Shown: piece by piece, positions 9,851 through 17,825 of the stretch
Position numbering within the stretch: the first letter of the stretch is position 1
Layout: every line of letters begins with the position of its first letter
Origin: Ulvibacter sp. MAR_2010_11
Lineage (GTDB): Bacteria; Bacteroidota; Bacteroidia; Flavobacteriales; Flavobacteriaceae
Direction of reading: 5' to 3'
Length of the DNA stretch: 64,000 nucleotides
Assembly (NCBI RefSeq): GCF_002813135.1
Contig: NZ_PHTY01000001.1
Location: 2,413,501-2,477,500, forward strand
The notes under the pieces: model-generated
What the model was told of the DNA's origin: nothing
What the model saw: the letters and a program-made list of their open reading frames with translations, nothing else
The model's database searches: none
Translations under genes and position numbers: made by a program

Positions 9851-11002
9851 ATGGAAATAACCACCTGGTATTCTTCACATTTTGAGCATCAACTTAAGGG
9901 TCGTTATATTACACTCGAACATATTTTTCCACTACTCGAAAAGTATAAAAGTTTATACTCTGTTGAGGTGGTTGGAACTTCCGAAATGGGTCATGATATT
10001 TCAATGCTGAAAGTTGGATCGGGAAATAAAATCGTGTTGGCCTGGTCTCAAATGCACGGAAATGAAGCTACAACCACCAAGGCAATTTTCGATTTTCTGA
10101 AGTTTTTGAGTCAGAAGCAGCATTTTATAACCGAAATAGAGCAATTTTTAGAGACGTTTACAATTTATATACTACCATTGCTCAATCCGGATGGTGCCCA
10201 ACGCTATACGCGTGAGAATGCCAATTCTGTTGATTTAAATAGAGATGCACACAAATTAACCCAACGGGAAAGCAAAATTTTACACGCTGTGTTTAAAAAG
10301 GTTGCTCCTGAATTGTGCTTGAATCTGCACGATCAGAGGACTATTTATGGATTGGATACCGGATTACCGGCTACGATTTCATTTTTGGCACCTGCAGCCG
10401 ATAAAGAACGCCGTATCACACCATCTCGGAAAATAGCGATGGAAGCCATTGTTAGAATGTACCACTCCTTACAACACCACATCCCGGGGCAGGTTGGGAG
10501 GTATGACGATACCTTTAACGTGAATTGTGTGGGGGATACTTTTCAAAAAGCCGGTGTGCCAACCATTCTCTTTGAGGCCGGGCATTATCGAGGAGATTAT
10601 ATGCGTGAAAAATCCAGAGAATTTATCTTTTATGCCTTTTTGGAGTTGTTTGAAATTTTTGACAATAAAAGTGAATCGATAAACTATATGCATTATTTCG
10701 AGATTCCTGAGAACAAGGTAAACTACAAGGATATTATTCTTCGCAACGTACGGTATAACAATAGCGACAGTCCTTCGGCAATAGCAATACAATTTTCTGA
10801 AATTCTCGTTGAAAACACCGTCGAGTTTCAACCGCATATTGACGCGGTAGGCGATTTGGATAATTTTATAGGACATTTCGAAATTGACGGCGAAGGGGCT
10901 TCAGTATTAGTAAATTCTCAAGAAAACGTCTTTGTTGGAGATAAAGTTTTGGATATTGTTAACAAAATGGACGATTCGGTAGTATATTTTCCGAATAAAT
11001 AG
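9851..11002 (+). CDS. M14-family zinc carboxypeptidase-like protein, cytoplasmic
   Basis: 383 residues from the ATG at 9851 (MEITTWYSSHFEHQ). A longer in-frame start at 9740 exists but would run through the operators and promoter, so I reject it. Zinc ligands: HGNE (HxxE) in QMHGNEATTTKA and His in LNLHDQR; the catalytic Glu is probably in ILFEAGHY. The substrate-pocket motif LLNPDGAQRYTREN and LNRDA are typical of M14. No signal peptide, so it should act inside the cell. The C-terminal 90 residues look like a separate beta-rich domain. Divergent from the HTH regulator and probably controlled by it. Confidence 0.85.
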   Translation: MEITTWYSSHFEHQLKGRYITLEHIFPLLEKYKSLYSVEVVGTSEMGHDISMLKVGSGNKIVLAWSQMHGNEATTTKAIFDFLKFLSQKQHFITEIEQFLETFTIYILPLLNPDGAQRYTRENANSVDLNRDAHKLTQRESKILHAVFKKVAPELCLNLHDQRTIYGLDTGLPATISFLAPAADKERRITPSRKIAMEAIVRMYHSLQHHIPGQVGRYDDTFNVNCVGDTFQKAGVPTILFEAGHYRGDYMREKSREFIFYAFLELFEIFDNKSESINYMHYFEIPENKVNYKDIILRNVRYNNSDSPSAIAIQFSEILVENTVEFQPHIDAVGDLDNFIGHFEIDGEGASVLVNSQENVFVGDKVLDIVNKMDDSVVYFPNK

Positions 11003-11024
11003 TTTTTTATTGCTGAAAACGGAT

Positions 11025-11033
11025 TATTTTTGC
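11025..11033 (+). promoter_or_regulatory. -7 element upstream of the Lrp-type gene
   Basis: TATTTTTGC fits TAnnTTTG, 23 bases before the start codon at 11056. No clear -33 TTG at the right distance. Confidence 0.45.
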
Positions 11034-11055
11034 AGGATACAAAATATTCCAATTC

Positions 11056-11541
11056 ATGGCAAAATTTAAACTAGACGATACGGATCATCAGATTCTCGAT
11101 ATGTTAATTGAAAATACAAGAACTCCTTTTACCGATATAGCGAAAAAGCTTGAAATATCGGCAGGGACAGTTCATGTGCGTGTAAAGAAGATGGAGGAGG
11201 CCGGGATTATTACTGGTTCTTCACTAACCCTCGATTATCAAAAATTAGGTTATTCCTTTATAGCCTATGTAGGTATATTTCTGAATAAAACTTCTCAAAC
11301 CCAGTTTGTACTGGAACGAATTAATGAAATTCCTTATGTAACGGTTGCTCACGTCACAACCGGAAAATTTAATATTTTTTGTAAAATTCGTGCCCGTGAT
11401 ACCACTCATGCCAAGGAAATTATCTATCAAATAGACGATATTGAAGGCGTGACCCGTACCGAAACTATGATTTCTTTGGAAGAAAGTATCAACGATAAAA
11501 AACGCTTGATGCATTCGGTTTTTAAAAATATAAAAAAGTAA
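11056..11541 (+). CDS. Lrp/AsnC-family transcriptional regulator
   Basis: 161 residues. N-terminal winged HTH (about 5-60: LDDTDHQILDMLIENTRTPF and ISAGTVHVRVKKMEEAGII), then the RAM/AsnC effector-binding domain (about 70-150, with TTGKFNIFCKIRARD) that binds amino acids and forms octamers. Such proteins sense amino acids and adjust metabolism. Targets cannot be told. It has its own -7 element and a strong terminator behind it, so it is transcribed alone. Confidence 0.93.
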   Translation: MAKFKLDDTDHQILDMLIENTRTPFTDIAKKLEISAGTVHVRVKKMEEAGIITGSSLTLDYQKLGYSFIAYVGIFLNKTSQTQFVLERINEIPYVTVAHVTTGKFNIFCKIRARDTTHAKEIIYQIDDIEGVTRTETMISLEESINDKKRLMHSVFKNIKK

Positions 11542-11551
11542 AATTAGTGAC

Positions 11552-11578
11552 AACCCCTTGAAATTCGAGGGGTTTTTT
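11552..11578 (+). terminator. Intrinsic terminator after the Lrp-type gene
   Basis: AACCCCTTGAAATTCGAGGGGTT makes a stem of about 9 bp (AACCCCT/C with GAGGGGTT), followed by a run of six T. Confidence 0.8.
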
Positions 11579-11598
11579 AATTATAAAAATTTTGTCGC

Positions 11599-12114
11599 AT
11601 GAAAGTTTCAGACCTCTCCCAGACCGAATTCTCTGCTTATTTTGAAAGATACCTGGCTCAGGTAGCCGGTATTGATTTATTAGTAGCACTTGAAACCGGA
11701 CTAGCCAGCATGCAGTCATTTTTTAAAGCAATCCCCGAGGACAAACTCGAATTCCGATATGCTGAGGGCAAGTGGACCCCAAAAGATATTTTATTGCATT
11801 TAATAGATTGTGAACGTGTCTTCTGCTATCGCGCATTGCAATTTGCCAGAGCCGAAAATGTTTCGTTAAGCGGATTTGATGAAAACGAATTTGCCGATAA
11901 TTCAAATGCAAATACCAGGAGCCGTGAAAATTTACTCGACGAATATGCAGCGGTGCGAAAAGCAAGCCTGTTATTATTCAGGAGTTTTAATGATGAGACC
12001 TTGCTACGCACAGGAAAATCAAGTAACAATGTATTATCGGTTAGGGCAGCAGGCTTTATTATTGCCGGTCACGAGAAGCATCATTGTCAAATTATTACAG
12101 AAAGATATTTATAG
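11599..12114 (+). CDS. DinB-fold (DinB_2) putative metal-dependent protein
   Basis: 171 residues, four-helix DinB/YfiT fold. Three metal-binding histidines are plausible: one in ILLHLIDCERV (about residue 60) and two in GHEKHHCQI near the C-terminus. The motif WTPKDILLHLIDCE is typical of the DinB_2 family, which includes thiol transferases (bacillithiol or mycothiol S-transferase-like) as well as proteins without known activity. Substrate unknown. Begins directly after the terminator of the Lrp gene. Confidence 0.85.
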   Translation: MKVSDLSQTEFSAYFERYLAQVAGIDLLVALETGLASMQSFFKAIPEDKLEFRYAEGKWTPKDILLHLIDCERVFCYRALQFARAENVSLSGFDENEFADNSNANTRSRENLLDEYAAVRKASLLLFRSFNDETLLRTGKSSNNVLSVRAAGFIIAGHEKHHCQIITERYL

Positions 12115-12130
12115 AATAATAGCCGACCGA

Positions 12131-12511
12131 TTATTCTTCTTCGCTCCGACTTTTTTTAACCTCTGAATCCTCATCGAGATCCTCGTCCAGGTCGGGTTCC
12201 AGGTCATCGTCGATACCTTCCAGTTCGTCATCGAGTTTCCCTTTTTCGGGAATTTCAACAATAGGCTCGTTGAAATCGGCATCATCATAATCATCTTCAT
12301 CATAATTTGCCATGGTTATCTCTAATCGGGAGCTTACTTTCACCAAATAAATAGCATCTTCGGTGCGAACTTCAACTGCTTCTACTGTTTCATTTTTAGC
12401 ATTTTTAAAAGTAATCACTTGATCATCGTCGTAGCCATCGGGATACTTTTCGACCAATAAGGAAAGTATTTCCGGGGTAAGCTTTCTGTAATCAACAATT
12501 ATTCGTTTCAT
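12131..12511 (-). CDS. Conserved-looking acidic protein of unknown function
   Basis: 126 residues. Residues 1-75 form a small alpha/beta domain (MKRIIVDYRKLTPEILSLLV, DGYDDDQVITFKNAKNE, VEVRTEDAIYLVKVS); residues 80-126 are an Asp/Glu-rich disordered tail that ends in a short basic-acidic stretch (KKSRSEEE). It lies on the same strand as aroB, which starts its run about 80 bases further on, upstream being free. The acidic tail suggests binding to a basic partner or nucleic-acid mimicry, but this is only inference. I do not recognise the family. Confidence 0.7.
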   Translation of the reverse strand: MKRIIVDYRKLTPEILSLLVEKYPDGYDDDQVITFKNAKNETVEAVEVRTEDAIYLVKVSSRLEITMANYDEDDYDDADFNEPIVEIPEKGKLDDELEGIDDDLEPDLDEDLDEDSEVKKSRSEEE

Positions 12512-12590
12512 AAGTTCGGAGGCAATTGATGGTTTGTGGATTTAAAACTACTAAAAAATCGAAGCCAACAAATTTTTTAGCTGTAAATTT

Positions 12591-13661
12591 TTAATAATTT
12601 TTATAAAAATCAAATGCCTTGTAAATTAATCCATTAGGGACTTCACAGTTTATTTTATGAATTCCGATGTCGCTTAGAAGGATAAAATAGACCTTTCCGT
12701 GTGAGTTTTTTTTGTCGAATTTTAGTAAAGTAAGAATCGAATCGATGTCCTTTTCATCAAAAGTTACCTTCGGAAAGTGATGCAGAATCGTTTGTGTGGC
12801 ATCGTTTAGCTTTTGCTTAGGAAAGCCTAACATTTCCGAGGAAATATAGGTCGCCAAAATCAAGCCAATCGCAATGGCTTCTCCGTGTAACAGTGGCTTC
12901 CGATGCGGTAAGTCCATAAAATACGACTCGATGGCATGACCCAATGTATGGCCATAATTAAGTGTTTTTCGAAGCCCTTGTTCATTAGGATCGTTGGTAA
13001 CGACTTGGTTTTTAATTTCAACCGACTCCCAAATAAGGGCGGTCATTCTTTCAAGTTCACTGCTGTCGAAGGTTTTCACCTTTTCCCAATATGCTTCGGA
13101 AGAAATGAGTCCGTGTTTTAACATTTCGGCCAGGCCTGAAGTAATTTCAGTTTCGGGAAGGGTTTGTAGAAAGTGAGTATCGATAAAGACAGCATATGGA
13201 TTTTTAATAACCCCAATCTGATTTTTAAGAGAGCCCAGATCCACTCCGTTTTTCCCACCAACCGAAGCATCGACCATGGCAAGGAGCGAAGTTGGAATGT
13301 TGATAAACTCAATTCCTCTTTTAAAAGTGCATGCCACAAATCCGCCAAGATCGGTGACCACACCACCTCCAAGATTTATGAGTATACTTTTTCTATCAGC
13401 TCCTTTGGTAGACAGTTCATCCCAAAGCTGTGTACAGCTAGCAATATTTTTATAGGCTTCCCCATTCGGAATTTCAAGAATGTCCAATCTTTCATCGGTG
13501 TTCAGATGCTCTAAGAAGTAGGGAAGGCAGTATTTTCGGGTATTTTCATCTGTAAGAATAAAAATACTCGAAGGTTGCAACTCCGTAAGTTGCGTATTTA
13601 AAACTTTCCAAAGTGCATCGTTGCAATATACAGAGCCTCTTTCTTTCTTAATAATTTTCAT
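12591..13661 (-). CDS. aroB: 3-dehydroquinate synthase
   Basis: 356 residues from the ATG at 13661; a longer frame to 13730 would overlap the divergent promoter region and adds residues with no family counterpart. Motifs: GGGVVTDLGGFVA (NAD binding), NIPTSLLAMVDASVGGKNG, EMLKHGLI and NYGHTLGHAIE with the zinc-ligand histidines. Second step of the shikimate pathway, converting DAHP to 3-dehydroquinate in the cytoplasm. Divergent from proline dehydrogenase; no other shikimate gene is near. Confidence 0.96.
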   Translation of the reverse strand: MKIIKKERGSVYCNDALWKVLNTQLTELQPSSIFILTDENTRKYCLPYFLEHLNTDERLDILEIPNGEAYKNIASCTQLWDELSTKGADRKSILINLGGGVVTDLGGFVACTFKRGIEFINIPTSLLAMVDASVGGKNGVDLGSLKNQIGVIKNPYAVFIDTHFLQTLPETEITSGLAEMLKHGLISSEAYWEKVKTFDSSELERMTALIWESVEIKNQVVTNDPNEQGLRKTLNYGHTLGHAIESYFMDLPHRKPLLHGEAIAIGLILATYISSEMLGFPKQKLNDATQTILHHFPKVTFDEKDIDSILTLLKFDKKNSHGKVYFILLSDIGIHKINCEVPNGLIYKAFDFYKNY

Positions 13662-13706
13662 GGGAATGATTAATGATTCATAGTTTAAAGAGATGTCAAA
13701 TCTAAC

Positions 13707-13715
13707 TATATTTGC
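13707..13715 (+). promoter_or_regulatory. -7 element of the proline dehydrogenase gene
   Basis: TATATTTGC, exact TAnnTTTG match, 18 bases before the start codon. No clear -33 TTG. Confidence 0.55.
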
Positions 13716-13733
13716 ATAGACTTTTTTCAATTT

Positions 13734-14906
13734 ATGATATCAAATTCCCTTTTTGACAATACCGAAACAGCTTTTGCGCTAAAAAGTGATTCGGAATTGG
13801 AGCGTGCCTATTTTTTATTCAAAATGATCGCGAATGAACCCCTGGTTCGAATTGGCACAGCAGCAACTAAGTTTGCACTTAACCTCAATCTTCCGGTAGA
13901 AGGACTTATACGTTCAACGGTGTTCGATCACTTTTGCGGGGGAGTGAATGAAAAGGACTGTATGAGTACTGTGGAAAGTCTAATGAGTGCGGGAGTACAT
14001 GCCGTACTCGATTATTCGGTGGAAGGAAAAGAAGAGGAAGTGCAGTTTGATGCTACCATGCAAAAGGTCGTGGAGCTCACACTTTTTGCCGAAAAAAAAT
14101 CGACCATGCCTTTTTCGGTATTTAAACCCACGGGTTTCGGCCGCTTTAAAATTTGGCAGAAAATTACTGAAAAGCAAGCCTTAACTCCTTCCGAAACCGA
14201 AGAGTGGGAGCGGATCGTCGAGCGATACGATACCGTATGTAAAACGGCACACGATTGTACCATTTCCTTGCTTATTGACGGGGAAGAATCGTGGATGCAG
14301 GACGCAGCAGACGATTTGTGTGAAAAAATGATGGAGCAGTACAACAAATCACGCCCCATCGTTTTTAATACCCTGCAATGCTACCGTTGGGACCGATTGG
14401 ATTATCTGAAAGCAGCTCATAAGCGAGCTAAAGCCAAAGGATATAAACTGGGCTTTAAAGTGGTTCGTGGCGCCTATATGGAAATGGAGAACGATAGGGC
14501 AGAAGAGAAGGGATATGATAGTCCTATTTGCGCGAGTAAAAAGGCAACCGATGATAATTTTAACGCGGTAATGGGGTATATTTTAGATAATTTGGAGGAT
14601 ATATCACTGTTTCTTGGAACGCATAACGAATCCAGTAGTTATCTGTGTATGGAGATTATGGAAGCCAAGGAACTTTCAAAAAATGACCCGCGTATATGGT
14701 TTGGGCAACTGTATGGTATGAGTGATCATATTAGTTACAACCTTGCCAAGGCAGGATATAATGTGGCCAAATACATTCCTTTTGGGCCTGTAAAAGACGT
14801 GATGCCTTATTTAATACGTAGGGCCGAAGAAAATACATCGGTGGCGGGGCAGACCAGCCGGGAACTTACTTTGCTAAAAAAGGAGAAGGAGCGGAGGGGG
14901 TTGTAA
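13734..14906 (+). CDS. Proline dehydrogenase (single-function PRODH)
   Basis: 390 residues, FAD-dependent beta/alpha barrel. Recognisable stretches are LLIDGEESWMQDAAD, FKVVRGAYMEMEND, LFLGTHNESS and the C-terminal YLIRRAEENTSVAGQ, which matches the Y-x2-RR-x-EN signature that binds proline's carboxylate. It oxidises proline to pyrroline-5-carboxylate and passes electrons to quinone. The P5C dehydrogenase half is absent, so this is the split form usual in Bacteroidota and eukaryotes, not PutA. Own promoter. Confidence 0.95.
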   Translation: MISNSLFDNTETAFALKSDSELERAYFLFKMIANEPLVRIGTAATKFALNLNLPVEGLIRSTVFDHFCGGVNEKDCMSTVESLMSAGVHAVLDYSVEGKEEEVQFDATMQKVVELTLFAEKKSTMPFSVFKPTGFGRFKIWQKITEKQALTPSETEEWERIVERYDTVCKTAHDCTISLLIDGEESWMQDAADDLCEKMMEQYNKSRPIVFNTLQCYRWDRLDYLKAAHKRAKAKGYKLGFKVVRGAYMEMENDRAEEKGYDSPICASKKATDDNFNAVMGYILDNLEDISLFLGTHNESSSYLCMEIMEAKELSKNDPRIWFGQLYGMSDHISYNLAKAGYNVAKYIPFGPVKDVMPYLIRRAEENTSVAGQTSRELTLLKKEKERRGL

Positions 14907-14922
14907 TTTATATTTTTTTGGC

Positions 14923-16086
14923 CTAGTCGTATTCGTTGATCCCATAGAGCACTTCTTTTAGTTTGCTGCCGTTGATTTCGATGGGTTTATAGGCTGTTTT
15001 AAATTTTTCGACGGCAATAATGATGCTTTCTTTTAATTTTTGATATTCTACCGGTATTTTATCTGAACATCGTTGTTCATTTTCATAGCCGTTTAACATA
15101 ATCCCAAATTTTTCGTAATAGATTTCTCCTTGATTGATAAACGCATTATACCGTGCAATAAATTGTAATAACCTATCAATTGAAAATTCTAAATCAATTA
15201 GCATTGATTTTACATTTCCGGATTTTGAACTGTCATTTTTGATCACCTGCAATTCGTCCAGGTATTTATTTAAGAGCACTCCAATTTCAGCCCAGTCGTC
15301 GGTATTTCTACAAATATCCAATGAATTAGTGTATAGTATGGGCTTGGTATAATCGATAAAAAGCTGCTCCAATTCTTCCCGAATATTATCATTGCTTTTT
15401 TGCAGAAAAATAGTTTCAAAATAAATTATATTTAAATCGTTATGCATTTGCAGCGTAAAGTCAAGAATGCACTCCACATCAGATAAACTCTTCTCAGTTG
15501 AAATTTGCTTATTGTTATTCGTGAAGAGTGAAATAAAAGTATGGATCACAGATGCGTAAATATTTTCTTCTAGTATTGAGGATAAGTCGAAGCCAAAGCT
15601 TTTCTTTTTTTTTGATTTGAATTGATCCATCACATTGGTAAACTCCGGATAAAAGTGTGGGTTGGAAATCTTATTTACATCGTTTATTGTGTTTACTGAA
15701 CTGAAATGATGATCCAATGACAAGGTTTTTTCGTATAGAATCTTGATGATTTCCAGGCCTTTTAAATATCTAATCTTGTTAATCTCCAAAAGTTCATTTT
15801 TGGAAATTCGAATCAGATCATCTTTTAATGAATCCTTTTTAATAAGCAGCTCGACCTGTTGTTTGAGGGATTTATTTTGCTGAAGTTGTGAGTTGATAAT
15901 GCTAATATTTTGGTGGATAATATTCTTGTAATATGTATAGCGAGATTGAATAGTAGTAACCCGAAAAACTAATTCGTTCAGATGCTGTTCTAGGGTTGGA
16001 TTGCTCTTAAGGTCTTTTGATGCACTTGCTGAATTAACGTTGCATAGTAATAGAAGCAAAATTAGAAGTGGGAAGCAACGTGTCAT
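14923..16086 (-). CDS. Secreted helical protein of unknown function
   Basis: 387 residues. Signal peptide at 1-23 (LLILLLLLCNVNSASAS). The rest is almost wholly helical and Ile/Leu/Lys/Asn/Glu-rich, with coiled-coil-like stretches near 30-105 and 205-300; no catalytic motif, three to four scattered cysteines (VECILD, LDICRN, EQRCSD). Codon choice is more AT-rich than in the housekeeping neighbours. It is the last gene of an unusual minus-strand run with an RDD protein and another secreted protein. I do not recognise a family. Confidence 0.65.
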   Translation of the reverse strand: MTRCFPLLILLLLLCNVNSASASKDLKSNPTLEQHLNELVFRVTTIQSRYTYYKNIIHQNISIINSQLQQNKSLKQQVELLIKKDSLKDDLIRISKNELLEINKIRYLKGLEIIKILYEKTLSLDHHFSSVNTINDVNKISNPHFYPEFTNVMDQFKSKKKKSFGFDLSSILEENIYASVIHTFISLFTNNNKQISTEKSLSDVECILDFTLQMHNDLNIIYFETIFLQKSNDNIREELEQLFIDYTKPILYTNSLDICRNTDDWAEIGVLLNKYLDELQVIKNDSSKSGNVKSMLIDLEFSIDRLLQFIARYNAFINQGEIYYEKFGIMLNGYENEQRCSDKIPVEYQKLKESIIIAVEKFKTAYKPIEINGSKLKEVLYGINEYD

Positions 16087-16163
16087 AGCTATTTATTAAA
16101 AGATATTTGAAGGAACATTAACCCATGTAATCTGTTGGATGTTAATAAATATGTAAATCGGAA

Positions 16164-16580
16164 TTAATCCTGTTTTATCACAGTTGTCTTGGCGTAGTGA
16201 TCGTGGATTGTAAAGTCTTTTTTAACGAAAAAAAGAATTAGCGAAATAGGGGCTATTACAATGGAAATTAATTTTAACAGCGATCTTTTGAAGAGTGTAG
16301 ATTTGGTAATTCTTTCACCTGAGATAGCCTTGAGGTCAAGATTTAACAGAATTTTACCAAGTGTTTTTCCATTTAATATGGCGTCAAAAATGATAAAATA
16401 TAGGAAGTAGAAGATTAAAATGGATGAATATCGAATCTTGAAATTTCTTTCAAATACTTCTACTTCCTTTACTTCAAACAAATCAGGCAGTAAAAAATTT
16501 TCAAAAAGGGTACAAATAAAACTCACAATTAGAACATCTATTATAAAAGCTATAATTCGATTTGTTTGAATGGTGCTCAT
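16164..16580 (-). CDS. RDD-family membrane protein
   Basis: 138 residues with three to four hydrophobic helices. The N-terminus (NRIIAFIIDVLIVSFIC) has the Arg and Asp pattern that gives the RDD family its name, and NGKTLGKILLNL matches the family's second conserved block. RDD proteins are small membrane proteins, some reported as Na+/H+ antiporters, most without known role. The gene begins 2 bases after the stop of the upstream secreted protein, so they are probably one transcript. Confidence 0.85.
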   Translation of the reverse strand: MSTIQTNRIIAFIIDVLIVSFICTLFENFLLPDLFEVKEVEVFERNFKIRYSSILIFYFLYFIIFDAILNGKTLGKILLNLDLKAISGERITKSTLFKRSLLKLISIVIAPISLILFFVKKDFTIHDHYAKTTVIKQD

Positions 16581-16582
16581 GA

Positions 16583-17026
16583 CTATCTCGTTTTGGTGAT
16601 TTCATAAGTTAAGTTGGTAATTTCGTTGTCGTTATTCAGATTGTAATAACCCTCTAAAATACGAATTGTAAAATTTCCAACTTGTAGCGAGGAAGAATTT
16701 TTTACATAAACTCTGTTGCTGCTTCTGTTTTCTATTTCGGAACCTCCGGTTACATTTGGGATACAAACACCTTGTACACAACACAAAAGCACTGTTGTTT
16801 CAATTGAAAATATTTCTACATCTATAGTTACTGTAAATTCTCTACAACCCTCCCATGGAAATCCACCGCCTCGGGTATTTCCGTTTGTAATATCTTTAAG
16901 ATCATTTGCATGAATAATGGTATATTCAGAATTTGAACTTACAACCTGTGCACTGGATTGTGCATTTAGTGTAACAAAACTTAATATGAAGCCTATACAC
17001 AATGCTAAGGAAATATAATTTTTCAT
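16583..17026 (-). CDS. Small secreted cysteine-containing protein of unknown function
   Basis: 147 residues. Signal peptide (LCIGFILSFVTLNAQ). The mature domain is beta-rich with cysteines at GCREF and in LLCCVQGVCIPN, suggesting disulphides, and a Gly-rich NTRGGGFPWEG stretch. Coupled to the RDD gene (2-base gap). No match to a family that I know. Upstream lies the long intergenic region described separately. Confidence 0.6.
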   Translation of the reverse strand: MKNYISLALCIGFILSFVTLNAQSSAQVVSSNSEYTIIHANDLKDITNGNTRGGGFPWEGCREFTVTIDVEIFSIETTVLLCCVQGVCIPNVTGGSEIENRSSNRVYVKNSSSLQVGNFTIRILEGYYNLNNDNEITNLTYEITKTR

Positions 17027-17194
17027 AATCTAATTATTTAGATAAAATGCCTACTCGTTCGCTTTTTGGCTTTCGCGGCTTATTTTATGTGCCATTAGCA
17101 GACACATGGTGAAATAAACTCAATGTGTTTTATCTAAAAATTTGTATCTTTAATATGATAAACTTAAAGTTTATTTCGTTTTTCAAGAAACGGT

Positions 17195-17228
17195 GAGAGC
17201 TTCTACCTGGTAGAGGCTTTCTCTTTTT
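17195..17228 (+). terminator. Terminator-like hairpin of a possible small RNA
   Basis: GAGAGCTTCTACC-TGG-TAGAGGCTTTCTC folds into a stem of about 11 bp with a small bulge, followed by TTTTT. No plus-strand gene ends before it, so it may end a short untranslated transcript that starts near 17150, after the hairpins listed for this region. Confidence 0.5.
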
Positions 17229-17242
17229 AAATTAATTTTTCT

Positions 17243-17584
17243 ATGTCACGATTATTGGATTTAGTTTTACCCTTCAAAGGTTTTTATTATTCTCGTAAAA
17301 TGCAAGAAGGTAAAGTCTGGATTCGCGAATTGGATATCGTGTTTCAAGAAATTAAGGGCTGATTGCCAGCTTTTTAAGAAGTAAAAATTGAGAGTTGTAT
17401 AAAGGTTATGGTAGAATACATTTAAAATGAGAAATGGAAAGGTGAGAATAAAGTGTCCTTTGAAATTTCTGAAGCGAAAAGAGAACACCAATTTTTGAAG
17501 TACCATATATGGACAGATAATAAAAATCAACTAAGAGGCTTTTGCTTAATGAACTCCCCAGTTTATATTTACAAAAGCCCTTAG
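17243..17584 (+). pseudogene. Decayed reading frame, no known family
   Basis: From ATG 17243 one frame reads MSRLLDLVLPFKGFYYSRKM and on to a TGA at 17360, then continues in the same frame through stops at 17375 and 17423 into an open 52-codon stretch (containing KVSFEISEAKREHQFLKYHI) that ends at TAG 17582. The composition of both open parts looks protein-like (charged and aromatic residues mixed). The simplest reading is a gene of about 113 codons broken by three in-frame stops; alternatively the first 39 codons are a small gene by themselves. Confidence 0.35.
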
Positions 17585-17825
17585 CTGCTTTGAAAATTAT
17601 TTCTGCATTCAAATTTTCGCCATTTTTAACAGATTAGCAAATCATCTCTCTTGTGATTCTTGAATATGCAGTCGTCATTCTTGAATTACGATGATAGCAT
17701 CACGATTTATTGCACTGATGATCAATACATTATGCTTTTTTTTCTTGAAGTTTATAGAATGAAATGTAAAATCCGGAATCAAACTGTATTTTTTAATAAC
17801 TTTAAGAAAAAGCATTCTGCTTAGT

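Larger units (their letters stand above)
17027..17825. other. Long intergenic region with hairpins and a decayed frame
   Basis: About 800 AT-rich bases between divergent genes. It holds, in order: a palindrome ATAAACTT-A-AAGTTTAT (17158-17174), a small hairpin CGTTT...AAACG (17177-17192), a terminator-like hairpin (17195-17228), and an interrupted plus-strand frame (17243-17584). The last 240 bases before the AraC-type gene show nothing that I can name. Confidence 0.6.

Noticed and set aside
17267-17612. Minus-strand frames of 87 and 68 codons in the long intergenic region
   Set aside because: They are Phe/Leu/Ile/Asn-rich in a way expected for the antisense of Lys/Glu-rich sequence, have no signal peptide or start context, and overlap each other.
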